Shown: one piece after another, positions 51,252 through 58,597 of the stretch
Numbering within the stretch: the first letter of the stretch is position 1
How the letters are laid out: each line of letters opens with the position of its first letter
Virus record (IMG/VR): IMGVR_UViG_3300020183_004379
Location: 19,409-83,408 of that record
Strand: one strand, 5' to 3'
Source: a virus
Length of the DNA: 64,000 nt
Notes under the pieces: generated by a model
Databases searched by the model: none
Told to the model about the DNA's origin: nothing
What the model saw: the letters and a program-made list of their open reading frames with translations, nothing else
Position numbers and translations under genes: made by a program

Positions 51252-51368
51252 TTATGTTTTCTTGAATGCTGCTAAAATTTTTGCCTGTATAGTTTTGGCA
51301 AATTCAGGCTGGGGGAAATTCCAACCAATGAATGCGCCAATTGCTAACCAAAATAATGTTTCAAGCAT
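51252..51368 (-). CDS. 38-residue membrane protein (very small gene)
   Basis: MLETLFWLAIGAFIGWNFPQ begins a 38-residue frame with one hydrophobic helix and a basic amphipathic end. AAGGAG lies 8 bases before the ATG. From memory such small proteins (MLETLFWLGIGAFIGW type) occur in T4-like marine phages, often near lysis genes. Confidence 0.78.
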   Translation of the reverse strand: MLETLFWLAIGAFIGWNFPQPEFAKTIQAKILAAFKKT

Positions 51369-51380
51369 GGTACTACTCCT

Positions 51381-51944
51381 TTATAGAAATAAAAACACAC
51401 CCTGGGCACTTAAAACCAACCCAGCTGCGGCCACCACAAAACTGCCCCAGAACATGGGCATGCTGACAGCCAAGATGCTGGCAGACAGCACCACGATGGC
51501 CAACTGGTATGCAGTGCTGGCATAGCCAATCCAGGGAGATCCTTTCTTAGCTTCATCACGCAGTCGCTCCATCTCACGAGCTTTTTCCATGATTTCTTTT
51601 TTGTCTGCATCCATGCGCTCTTTTTCAGCCCAGAATTCTTTTTTGAGTTTTGGATCGTTTATAGTTTTGGAAGCGATTTCATAGCTTACACCACGACCAT
51701 TTTTTGCTTGATAATAGGACCATAAATTGTTGGCGCCCAAGGTGTTGTTTAGCACTGTAGAACTTAACTTACCACCGTACCAGGCGTTCACTGCCAGCAG
51801 CAGTGCGAACACAGAAATCACCATGCCTGCCTTGTCTTTGATTTTGGCTTCACGCTCACTACGGCTGCCAGGAGCCGGTTTTGGTGCGCTGTCGTCTTTG
51901 GGTTCTTTGTTAATTAATTTGAGAATAGAATCTTGTATTGCCAT
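51381..51944 (-). CDS. DUF4337-like membrane protein
   Basis: 187 residues. Two or three transmembrane helices (MVISVFALLLAVNAWYGG, TAYQLAIVVLSASILAVS, FVVAAAGLVLSAQGVF) flank a long charged coiled coil around residues 85-130. The pattern fits DUF4337. Function unknown. Confidence 0.74.
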   Translation of the reverse strand: MAIQDSILKLINKEPKDDSAPKPAPGSRSEREAKIKDKAGMVISVFALLLAVNAWYGGKLSSTVLNNTLGANNLWSYYQAKNGRGVSYEIASKTINDPKLKKEFWAEKERMDADKKEIMEKAREMERLRDEAKKGSPWIGYASTAYQLAIVVLSASILAVSMPMFWGSFVVAAAGLVLSAQGVFLFL

Positions 51945-51955
51945 TGTTATACTCC

Positions 51956-52210
51956 CTAAACTGTTTGTGCTTCTGCTATGATAGCAGACAATACACCATT
52001 AAGATCATCCTTTTTTAGAATTTCGTCTGGCGTGGCTGTTACGCTGGTCATTTTCATCATTTCTGTGAACATGTGTGTAAGTGCTGGCTCGGGCATTTCT
52101 TTGCTTTCAAAAAGACGCACAAGATTCTTTGCCTTGAATGCAATGTCGCCTAACCACCCGCCCATGTTGTAGTACATGTCTAGGTTGTCTTTGTGAGATG
52201 ATGTAATCAT
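51956..52210 (-). CDS. Small helical phage protein
   Basis: 84 residues: MYYNMGGWLGDIAFKAKNLV then a helical region with LTHMFTEMMKMTSVTATPDE. No motif recognised. Neighbours are lysis-region genes. Confidence 0.7.
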   Translation of the reverse strand: MITSSHKDNLDMYYNMGGWLGDIAFKAKNLVRLFESKEMPEPALTHMFTEMMKMTSVTATPDEILKKDDLNGVLSAIIAEAQTV

Positions 52211-52222
52211 AATTATTTTACC

Positions 52223-52486
52223 TTATACGCTGGATAGTAAGCTGGCTGCGTTTAACACAGCAGAACAAATACTATTTAATCTTTCTTTGGCAGCCAAATC
52301 ATCGCACTGTGCGTTGATCAAGTTTTCTACCTGCAGGTCAGCAACTAATTCTTGGTATTCGTCGCTACTCATTCTACCTGCCTGAAACTCCATGGTATAC
52401 TCGGATAGCATGCTAGCAGCCTGCGCCATACGAGGATCCTGTGTTTCAGTACCATGCACACTGTCTAGTATGTCTTGTGCTTTCAT
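52223..52486 (-). CDS. Small helical phage protein
   Basis: 87 residues, helical, with MSSDEYQELVADLQVENLIN, a pattern of small SHOCT-like or scaffold-like repeats. No function known. ATGA overlap with the lipoprotein gene upstream. Confidence 0.7.
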   Translation of the reverse strand: MKAQDILDSVHGTETQDPRMAQAASMLSEYTMEFQAGRMSSDEYQELVADLQVENLINAQCDDLAAKERLNSICSAVLNAASLLSSV

Positions 52487-52893
52487 CTTGGCTTTGCTCC
52501 TATTACTTTTTGTATGTTTTCTGCGCTGCGTTCAATGGCTGCAAATTTTGCCTTGCAGTAAACAGCACCAGGCGGTTTGTCGCCTTGATATCTTTTATAA
52601 AACTCGTTGGTAATTGTTGTCAAGGTACTGGCCAATTGAAAACTGTTTTCATTGCGTGGAATCATTTCTGCATAATTCTTGTACTCTTGAGACACCACAT
52701 GAATATATTTAACATGTTCTACAACATCATCTGTGCCGCACTTGGGAGTACCCAACTGTGCATGAGTGCGAATGCGAGTGATATATTGATATTCGTTAAC
52801 ATCAAATTTGGCCATGAAATAGCTGTCCCACACATTTTTAACTGTGGAACAGCCAGTGAGCATGACCAATGACAACACTATTAGTATTCTCAT
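52483..52893 (-). CDS. Lipoprotein, lysis-region
   Basis: 136 residues. A lipobox LTGC near residue 15 follows a short hydrophobic signal, so it is probably lipidated at the cysteine and lies in the outer or inner membrane facing the periplasm. The rest is helical. It adjoins the outer-spanin-like lipoprotein. Confidence 0.78.
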   Translation of the reverse strand: MRILIVLSLVMLTGCSTVKNVWDSYFMAKFDVNEYQYITRIRTHAQLGTPKCGTDDVVEHVKYIHVVSQEYKNYAEMIPRNENSFQLASTLTTITNEFYKRYQGDKPPGAVYCKAKFAAIERSAENIQKVIGAKPR

Positions 52894-53153
52894 TTCACAC
52901 TCTCATAGATTTGTTTTTGTGTTTTATGCCATTCGATCCATCCATCTGTTTTGACTTTGCACTCGTGATACTTGCTGTAGTTTTTGACCACCACTTCAAG
53001 AATTTTACTCAACTGTGTGGTGCCTTCAGTTGTTTGTTCTAACTCAGCACAAGTTGTAGTAAGTTCTGCCGGTGCATCAGGAAACTTCATTACCACTGGC
53101 ACAGTGGTTGAACATCCTGTTAACAACAACAAAGGTAGCAGTAGGTATTTCAT
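52890..53153 (-). CDS. Outer spanin-like lipoprotein (Rz1 type)
   Basis: 87 residues with signal MKYLLLPLLLL and lipobox LTGCS near residue 12. A short helical periplasmic part rich in Lys/Thr follows. Placed after the inner spanin candidate with an ATGA overlap, it should link outer and inner membranes to disrupt the envelope in lysis. Confidence 0.78.
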   Translation of the reverse strand: MKYLLLPLLLLTGCSTTVPVVMKFPDAPAELTTTCAELEQTTEGTTQLSKILEVVVKNYSKYHECKVKTDGWIEWHKTQKQIYESVK

Positions 53154-53623
53154 TTGTCCTCCTCCTTGGTATGATCAGTAGCTGCTTTGTTTAGTATGTC
53201 AATGGCTTCAGAATCAACTTCGCACTTGGCATCAATTATTTTTTCTACTTCCTTGATACGATCAATGTATTCAATTTCTTTTTGCTTGATCACCTTGGTC
53301 TTGTACACAATCTTTTCTTGTATGACAGTGTTTACTTGCGCACTCTTGGCTTCAGCTTCTTGAACTTTCTTTTCAAGTTCGGCCACACGCTCGCGCCAGC
53401 CTAGTTCCGTACCTAGTCCACCAATCAAGAAAGCACCGGCGCCATAAGCCAGTATACCAACCACTTGAGTAGGAAAACGATATTTACTGATAAATGGTAT
53501 GAAACTTACAAACCAGCTGATTAATATCAGAGCAACGCCTGCAAAGAAACAGCCGTAAAAAATTAGCATGAGCAGACTATCAGGTAACCAGCTGACCATC
53601 CAACTTATAGTTGACCAACTCAT
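53150..53623 (-). CDS. Inner spanin-like protein (Rz type)
   Basis: 157 residues. Two or more N-terminal transmembrane segments (LLMLIFYGCFFAGVALIL and VGILAYGAGAFLIGGLG) precede a long coiled coil (VAELEKKVQEAEAKSAQVN then KIVYKTKVIKQKEIEYIDRI), as in inner spanins though with more membrane passes than lambda Rz. Overlaps the lipoprotein gene. Confidence 0.7.
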   Translation of the reverse strand: MSWSTISWMVSWLPDSLLMLIFYGCFFAGVALILISWFVSFIPFISKYRFPTQVVGILAYGAGAFLIGGLGTELGWRERVAELEKKVQEAEAKSAQVNTVIQEKIVYKTKVIKQKEIEYIDRIKEVEKIIDAKCEVDSEAIDILNKAATDHTKEEDK

Positions 53624-53624
53624 A

Positions 53625-54254
53625 TTAATGGCCTTTCAGAACATGCATGGCGTGAGTGATATGTTTGATTCTATCCTCAAGACCAATGTATCCACCATTT
53701 ATTTTTTTGGTCAAAAGTTTGACATCCATCTTGTCTGCTTGAGCATTTAGGTTGTTAGCTTCCCAGAACCAGCAGGCACTTTGTACAGCACCTTCATATG
53801 TTTCCAAGAACTTGACAGTTTCATCTACAGTTTCTTCGATGCTCATGGCAAAGTTTTCATAGTTGTTTTTACCAGTGAGCTGGATCAAGCCACGACCGCG
53901 ATATTTCCATCCATCACCGGACGCTTCATCACTGTTGCCCATGCGACTGGCGTACACTCGATTGGCAATTTTTTCTGGGTTACGAGCATAGGGTTTGGCC
54001 GATTCAACAGTAGGAAAGTATTTCTTGAATATTTTGTTCAAGCCGTCTGCGGAATAGTTTAGATTCTCACGCAGGAATCTGTAGTTGCCACTTTCGTGTG
54101 CTGTTTGCCCTAACCAGCAAGCCACACGCTCGGGTGTGTCAATTTCATAGTCGGGTAGAATGGCGCGAATGGCCAAAAACCATTGATCCACATGTGGGGC
54201 TCTGACCAGTATCTGTCTAAGTTTTGCTTCAGTGAATTCAAATTTGAAACTCAT
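53625..54254 (-). CDS. Endolysin, GH19 chitinase-like
   Basis: 209 residues. AHESGNYRFLRENLNYSADG contains the first catalytic Glu, and YRGRGLIQLTGKNNYENF is the typical GH19 motif. These phage enzymes cleave peptidoglycan glycan strands. No signal peptide, so it needs a holin for export; both are present. Next to two spanin-like genes, forming the lysis cassette. Confidence 0.9.
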   Translation of the reverse strand: MSFKFEFTEAKLRQILVRAPHVDQWFLAIRAILPDYEIDTPERVACWLGQTAHESGNYRFLRENLNYSADGLNKIFKKYFPTVESAKPYARNPEKIANRVYASRMGNSDEASGDGWKYRGRGLIQLTGKNNYENFAMSIEETVDETVKFLETYEGAVQSACWFWEANNLNAQADKMDVKLLTKKINGGYIGLEDRIKHITHAMHVLKGH

Positions 54255-54263
54255 AATTGCTCC

Positions 54264-54794
54264 TTAAAGTATGCCTGCTGCTACTCGCAGGCTTTCGGTA
54301 AAATCGTTTTTAGGTGCCTTGGTGTCGACATTCAGGCCAGCAGCAGTTTTCAGCTGATCAATTTCTTGCTTGCCATACATGCGTTTGTATTCTTCAACGC
54401 TATGCGGAATAACTCTCTTGAGTGTTTCTAGTTCTAGAGGATGCTCTATAGATTGTCGACGATATTTCACTCTGTAATCCTCCAACTTTTGTTCAGTTAG
54501 ATTCATGAGATCAGTCATAAGTTGTAAGATGTTATCCGCACAGTTGTTGTCTCTTGGAAGTTCTACAAACACTATAAAGTCGCCATCTGCCATTTCTCCA
54601 GGACTTACATCTGCGTCAAGCACCCAGTCATATCCTTTTTCTATAAACGCACAAATATCTTGGCCAGGTTCTTTGCCTGCTACCTTGAGGCTTACCACTA
54701 CCACATCCTCATTATTGCCTAGTTTGCTTGAAAACTCGTCAATGTGTAGCTCGTCGTGTACCAATCGTTTTAGATCGCCGTATTCGAGGCTCAT
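54264..54794 (-). CDS. Phage protein of the late region, unknown function
   Basis: 176 residues. YGDLKRLVHDELHIDEFSSK, VSLKVAGKEPGQDICAFIEK and a helical C-terminus. No domain recognised; from memory similar proteins stand next to virion genes in cyanophages. ATGA overlap with the gene upstream. Confidence 0.74.
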   Translation of the reverse strand: MSLEYGDLKRLVHDELHIDEFSSKLGNNEDVVVVSLKVAGKEPGQDICAFIEKGYDWVLDADVSPGEMADGDFIVFVELPRDNNCADNILQLMTDLMNLTEQKLEDYRVKYRRQSIEHPLELETLKRVIPHSVEEYKRMYGKQEIDQLKTAAGLNVDTKAPKNDFTESLRVAAGIL

Positions 54795-55339
54795 ACTTGA
54801 CCTCCAGTAACTGGTTGTTCTGCACTGTTCTGATTTTCTTCTGTCCGATTAACATCATCGTCGGCACCTGCTTCGTAGGCCTGATCAATATCTTGCATGT
54901 CAATCACATCATCTTCTAGTTCCAAACTGCCTTGATTTATTTCTGTAATCAGGCGTTTGGGCATGACTAGTTCAACTAACCAAATTGGTTTGCTATCCAT
55001 GCGTGGATATTTGGTACCAGGCTCGTAGTCGTCTGGACTTTCTACTCGACGAGGAGATTCTAATCTATCACGCTTGTAACGGATTTCGATATCGTATTCT
55101 GTCAATCGCTCAGCTCCGCGAGGATCTGGCATGAGTTTGTAAGGCCACATAAAAATGCAAGTTACAAAATATTTTTCAATGGTAGGACCTTCTACCAGCT
55201 CGCCCTTTTTCCAGTTGCGAAATGCATATAAATCTAATTCATCAAGCACACGCTCAAAGTCCAACAAGGTATTAAGGACACTATCTGTCATATAGATGTC
55301 CTTGGTATTTTCAATGATGTCCTTGAGTGAAGCTGGCAT
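54791..55339 (-). CDS. Conserved phage protein, probable virion-associated
   Basis: 182 residues. LLDFERVLDELDLYAFRNWK, VTCIFMWPYKLMPDPRGAER and a C-terminal acidic tail (IDMQDIDQAYEAGADDD). From memory it is conserved in T4-like cyanophages near structural genes. AATAAATA box and GGAG upstream fit late expression. Confidence 0.76.
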   Translation of the reverse strand: MPASLKDIIENTKDIYMTDSVLNTLLDFERVLDELDLYAFRNWKKGELVEGPTIEKYFVTCIFMWPYKLMPDPRGAERLTEYDIEIRYKRDRLESPRRVESPDDYEPGTKYPRMDSKPIWLVELVMPKRLITEINQGSLELEDDVIDMQDIDQAYEAGADDDVNRTEENQNSAEQPVTGGQV

Positions 55340-55353
55340 TTTATCTCCGTAGT

Positions 55354-55362
55354 GTATTTATT
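55354..55362 (-). promoter_or_regulatory. T4-type late promoter-like box
   Basis: AATAAATAC on the minus strand, followed by GGAG and the ATG at 55339. Confidence 0.55.
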
Positions 55363-56113
55363 TTGTTTTATTGATGATGCTCAAACGCTTCATCAATTGG
55401 CGCCAGCTGTTTGTTACAACTTCGTTGCTGCGTGAAACTTCACTGCCTAGGAAATCTATAACTTTAACAATGGCAGCGTCGGTATTGCCATGCTCTGGAA
55501 TGCATAGTTCTTTGAAATCAATTGGGATGAATGATTGACTTGCAGGTTCAAATACTTCTTTATGATGATAATAACTGATATCATAGGGCCACACATTGTG
55601 CCCTCTGCTCAACAGGTTTAGTAGCAAAGTAAGTCTAGGATCTGAATAACTTTGAGGGTCTTTAAGCAGCTCCATAAAATCCAAATCTGGATCATTATGC
55701 ACATTTTTCACAAAGTTAATGAAATAATCATCCACGAACAAGTGGCCCATACTTTTGAATTGGTCTTCATACACATGATTCCAGGCCATTTGCAAATAGT
55801 CTTGTCTGTTGCAAACTACCTGTATGATTTTGCAGTTGCTAAATTTTTGTCTGATTGTTTCTGCTGACAAGCTGGAAAATCTAACTGGTATATCAGACTC
55901 TGCTTGTGGTAATCCAAGTAATTGTTTTACATCCAATGCACCCTGAGCAAATAAAACATCCTGTTTGTTGGCGTAATCTGGCACCACTGGAGTAGCCCAG
56001 TCTGGTGTTTCAGATGCAGGATTTACTGCGTAATCAATCAACAGACTTAATTGTTTTGCCAGTCCGCCGGGCGGTGCACAAACTATGATATGGTACTTGC
56101 TGTTAGGTGTCAT
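55358..56113 (-). CDS. Hypothetical protein, possible sulfotransferase-like P-loop
   Basis: 251 residues. The N-terminus has YHIIVCAPPGGLAKQLSLLI, a P-loop-like start as in sulfotransferase-fold proteins, and IIQVVCNRQDYLQMAWNHVY further on. The rest is not recognised and the P-loop lacks the usual Lys, so the call is weak. GATAAATA box lies upstream. Confidence 0.5.
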   Translation of the reverse strand: MTPNSKYHIIVCAPPGGLAKQLSLLIDYAVNPASETPDWATPVVPDYANKQDVLFAQGALDVKQLLGLPQAESDIPVRFSSLSAETIRQKFSNCKIIQVVCNRQDYLQMAWNHVYEDQFKSMGHLFVDDYFINFVKNVHNDPDLDFMELLKDPQSYSDPRLTLLLNLLSRGHNVWPYDISYYHHKEVFEPASQSFIPIDFKELCIPEHGNTDAAIVKVIDFLGSEVSRSNEVVTNSWRQLMKRLSIINKTK

Positions 56114-56130
56114 GATAAAGCCCTCTACGG

Positions 56131-56138
56131 GTATTTAT
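56131..56138 (-). promoter_or_regulatory. T4-type late promoter-like box
   Basis: GATAAATAC on the minus strand, 18 bases before the ATG at 56113, with GAGGG between. Confidence 0.5.
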
Positions 56139-56258
56139 CAACGAACACAGTTGTTGTTGGATCTACTAAAACCTTAGTGGTAGCCTAATACTTAGCTTGA
56201 TTTTACCTAAAGAAACAGTACACTTATCTAGTAGCAAGTATGTCCGTAAATATTTGTG

Positions 56259-56279
56259 TAGACTTGTGTGGCAAGTCTA
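56259..56279 (+). promoter_or_regulatory. Hairpin in the phoH leader
   Basis: TAGACTTG and CAAGTCTA form a perfect 8-bp stem with a TGTGG loop, ending 10 bases before the phoH ATG at 56290. It could affect ribosome access to the upstream start. Confidence 0.5.
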
Positions 56280-56289
56280 GCTTGCTAAT

Positions 56290-57063
56290 ATGACAAACTC
56301 TACAACAACATCAATCACAGGAGAGTTACCCTTGAGTAAGAGGAAAAATAGACTGGCACTTCAGCCCGTCCATGCAGATAACACAATAAGTTTCAAAGAA
56401 TACAGTTATCAAAGAAAAGACCCAGTATTAATTCCAAAAAGTCGTAATCAAGAAATCTACATTGATCTACTCAAAGACGATGAGCGTAAAATCGTGTTTG
56501 CCACAGGTCCAGCGGGTACAGGTAAAACCATGCTGGCAGTTGTAGCAGCGGTTAGGGCTCTGCGTTCAGGGCAGGTAAACAAGCTGGTAATCACTCGTCC
56601 AGCTGTGGGTGTGGATGACGAAAAACATGGTTTTTTACCTGGCGATATCAATGCTAAAATGGAACCATGGATTCGACCAATATTTGACATTTTGAAGGAG
56701 TACTACAAACCACAGGAAGTCACTCGTATGCTAGAAGATCAATTGATAGAGATTTCTCCACTGGCATACATGCGAGGGCGGACATTTAAGAACGCATGGA
56801 TCATCGCAGATGAAATGCAAAACGCCACACCAGGGCAAATGAAGATGCTGCTTACTCGTTTAGGTGAAGGTTCTAAAATAGTGGTTACCGGCGACACTCG
56901 CCAGGCCGACCGCGCTGACCCAGACAACGGATTACTGGATTTTAGGCGTTTGGTTGAGCAGTACGCTCAAAGCCAATATGTGGCCGGAATCGAACTGTCA
57001 AGCAGGGACATTCATAGACATCCTGCAGTTGTGGAGGTGTTAAAAATTTACAAAGAAATCTAA
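56290..57063 (+). CDS. phoH: PhoH-family P-loop ATPase
   Basis: 257 residues. Walker A GPAGTGKTMLAVVA near residue 73 and Walker B IIADEMQNATP near residue 175, with the PRAVGVDDEKHGFLPGD-like motif between, mark the PhoH family, common in marine phages; function uncertain, RNA-related. A TTG at 56332 with GGAG upstream (SKRKNRLALQ start) may be the real start instead of the ATG at 56290, which has no ribosome binding site. Confidence 0.92.
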   Translation: MTNSTTTSITGELPLSKRKNRLALQPVHADNTISFKEYSYQRKDPVLIPKSRNQEIYIDLLKDDERKIVFATGPAGTGKTMLAVVAAVRALRSGQVNKLVITRPAVGVDDEKHGFLPGDINAKMEPWIRPIFDILKEYYKPQEVTRMLEDQLIEISPLAYMRGRTFKNAWIIADEMQNATPGQMKMLLTRLGEGSKIVVTGDTRQADRADPDNGLLDFRRLVEQYAQSQYVAGIELSSRDIHRHPAVVEVLKIYKEI

Positions 57064-57078
57064 ATTCTTAAATACTGG

Positions 57079-58089
57079 ATGATAACAATCCAGGAGGTTA
57101 GAGAGGTACATCTAGAGCTTACTACCAATTGTAATGCTAGTTGTCCTCTTTGCCCAAGAAATTTTTTTGGATTCCCGTATAATGCAGGATATCCTATAAC
57201 CGAACTCTCGTTGGCCGATATACAGAAAATATTCAGCCCTGCTTTCATTTCTCAACTGCGCCAGGTCAAGATCAATGGCAACCTGGGCGACTTCATGCTT
57301 GCACATGATGGACTTAAAATAGTTGAATACTTTAGAGCGCAAAATCCCACAAGTCTAATTGATATCAGTACCAATGGCAGTGCAAGGAACACAACCTATT
57401 GGCAACAGTTAGCAGAGTACAAGCCGATAGTGCGATTTGCCCTGGACGGGCTCGAGGACACTCATAGCTTGTATCGCAAGGACACCAATTTTAATACCAT
57501 ACTAAAAAATGCCACTGCTTACATACAAGCAGGCGGCGATGCTGTGTGGAAGATGGTGTTGTTTGATCATAATAAACATCAAGTAGAGCAGGCCATGCAC
57601 ATGAGCAAACAACTGGGATTCGCCGATTTTGAATTGGTAAATCATGGCCGCGACCGTGGGCCAGTTTACAACAGAGAAGGTAACCTGGCTTATGTGATTG
57701 GTAAACCCTATCACGATGTACAGGAGTCCGTGATCACATTCATGGATAACACAAGATATTATAACGGTCGCTATTGGCATTATCGATCAAGATCGCCAGC
57801 CAGCAATCTCAACTGCCAGACCATGAGCAAAAGAAAAACAATCTACATAGCTGCGGATGGGTCTGTTTATCCCTGTTGCTGGACCGGATTCTATCCGCGC
57901 ACCTTTGATTCTGCTCTCATGCAGGGCAATGATCGCATAAAAGAATTGTTAGGAGATTTTAATAACAACGCTCTACAAAGACCGCTGGAAGAGTGCCTGC
58001 AATGGTTTGGACGCATTCAACAAGCATGGAAAGCAGAAACCTATGAACAAGGAAGGCCCTTTGTTTGCGATAGAGCCTGTTCAGTCTAG
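57079..58089 (+). CDS. Radical SAM enzyme with SPASM-like cysteines
   Basis: 336 residues. CNASCPLC near residue 18 is the CX3CX2C cluster-binding motif, and the later cysteines (PCCW near 275, CDRAC near the end) with IAADGSVYPCC suggest a second cluster as in SPASM proteins. The target is unknown; some such enzymes modify peptides or other substrates. Plus strand, 15 bases after phoH, converging with a nucleotidase gene by 9 bases. Confidence 0.88.
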   Translation: MITIQEVREVHLELTTNCNASCPLCPRNFFGFPYNAGYPITELSLADIQKIFSPAFISQLRQVKINGNLGDFMLAHDGLKIVEYFRAQNPTSLIDISTNGSARNTTYWQQLAEYKPIVRFALDGLEDTHSLYRKDTNFNTILKNATAYIQAGGDAVWKMVLFDHNKHQVEQAMHMSKQLGFADFELVNHGRDRGPVYNREGNLAYVIGKPYHDVQESVITFMDNTRYYNGRYWHYRSRSPASNLNCQTMSKRKTIYIAADGSVYPCCWTGFYPRTFDSALMQGNDRIKELLGDFNNNALQRPLEECLQWFGRIQQAWKAETYEQGRPFVCDRACSV

Positions 58090-58566
58090 TGCCAACAGTG
58101 TTTGTATGGTTGGTGTAACATCATACTGATGGTGTATGGCGATTCCGCCCACAGCCGCCCACTCCTCAATGTTACTACGACGATCATCAATCAAGATGTC
58201 GCCTGGTTGGCAATGCACATGTTTGTCTTTGCTGTAAGGACCAAAGTGAACAGGAATGCCAGGATAGTATTTTTCAACCCATTGAACTTTGTCATAGAAT
58301 GACCAGTGCATGTCATTGTCCTTGGGCACAGCAGTAAGAAACATCAATTGATATCCTTTGTCTGCGCAAAACTTTTTACAAGTATCTACCAAGGTATCTG
58401 CGTAGGTTGTTTTTGGCAAGTCCCTGTACAGTCTATCGTTTGAAGCAATAAGTGCCCAGTCTGCGTCTGCATAAAGACCTCCGCTAGGAGGTAAACCCGC
58501 CACAGCATGAGCATAGCTATCAAAGTCGGCAACCACGCCGTCCATGTCTAGATATAGTGTTTTCAT
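58081..58566 (-). CDS. 5'(3')-deoxyribonucleotidase (HAD family, NT5C-like)
   Basis: 161 residues from the ATG at 58566. The N-terminal MKTLYLDMDGVVADFDSYAH has the HAD nucleophile Asp motif DxDGVV, and the end has DILIDDRRSNIEEW. Such enzymes dephosphorylate deoxynucleotides and balance the dNTP pool. Its start lies just after the terminator of dnaK and lacks a ribosome binding site, so expression may be low. It converges with the radical SAM gene. Confidence 0.88.
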   Translation of the reverse strand: MKTLYLDMDGVVADFDSYAHAVAGLPPSGGLYADADWALIASNDRLYRDLPKTTYADTLVDTCKKFCADKGYQLMFLTAVPKDNDMHWSFYDKVQWVEKYYPGIPVHFGPYSKDKHVHCQPGDILIDDRRSNIEEWAAVGGIAIHHQYDVTPTIQTLLALD

Positions 58567-58576
58567 GAAAATTGAA

Positions 58577-58594
58577 AAGGGGCCGAAGCCCCTT
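58577..58594 (-). terminator. Rho-independent terminator after dnaK, UUCG tetraloop
   Basis: Minus-strand stem AAGGGGC / GCCCCTT with a TTCG loop, followed by TTC. A stable, textbook terminator only four bases after the dnaK stop. Confidence 0.88.
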
Positions 58595-58597
58595 GTT

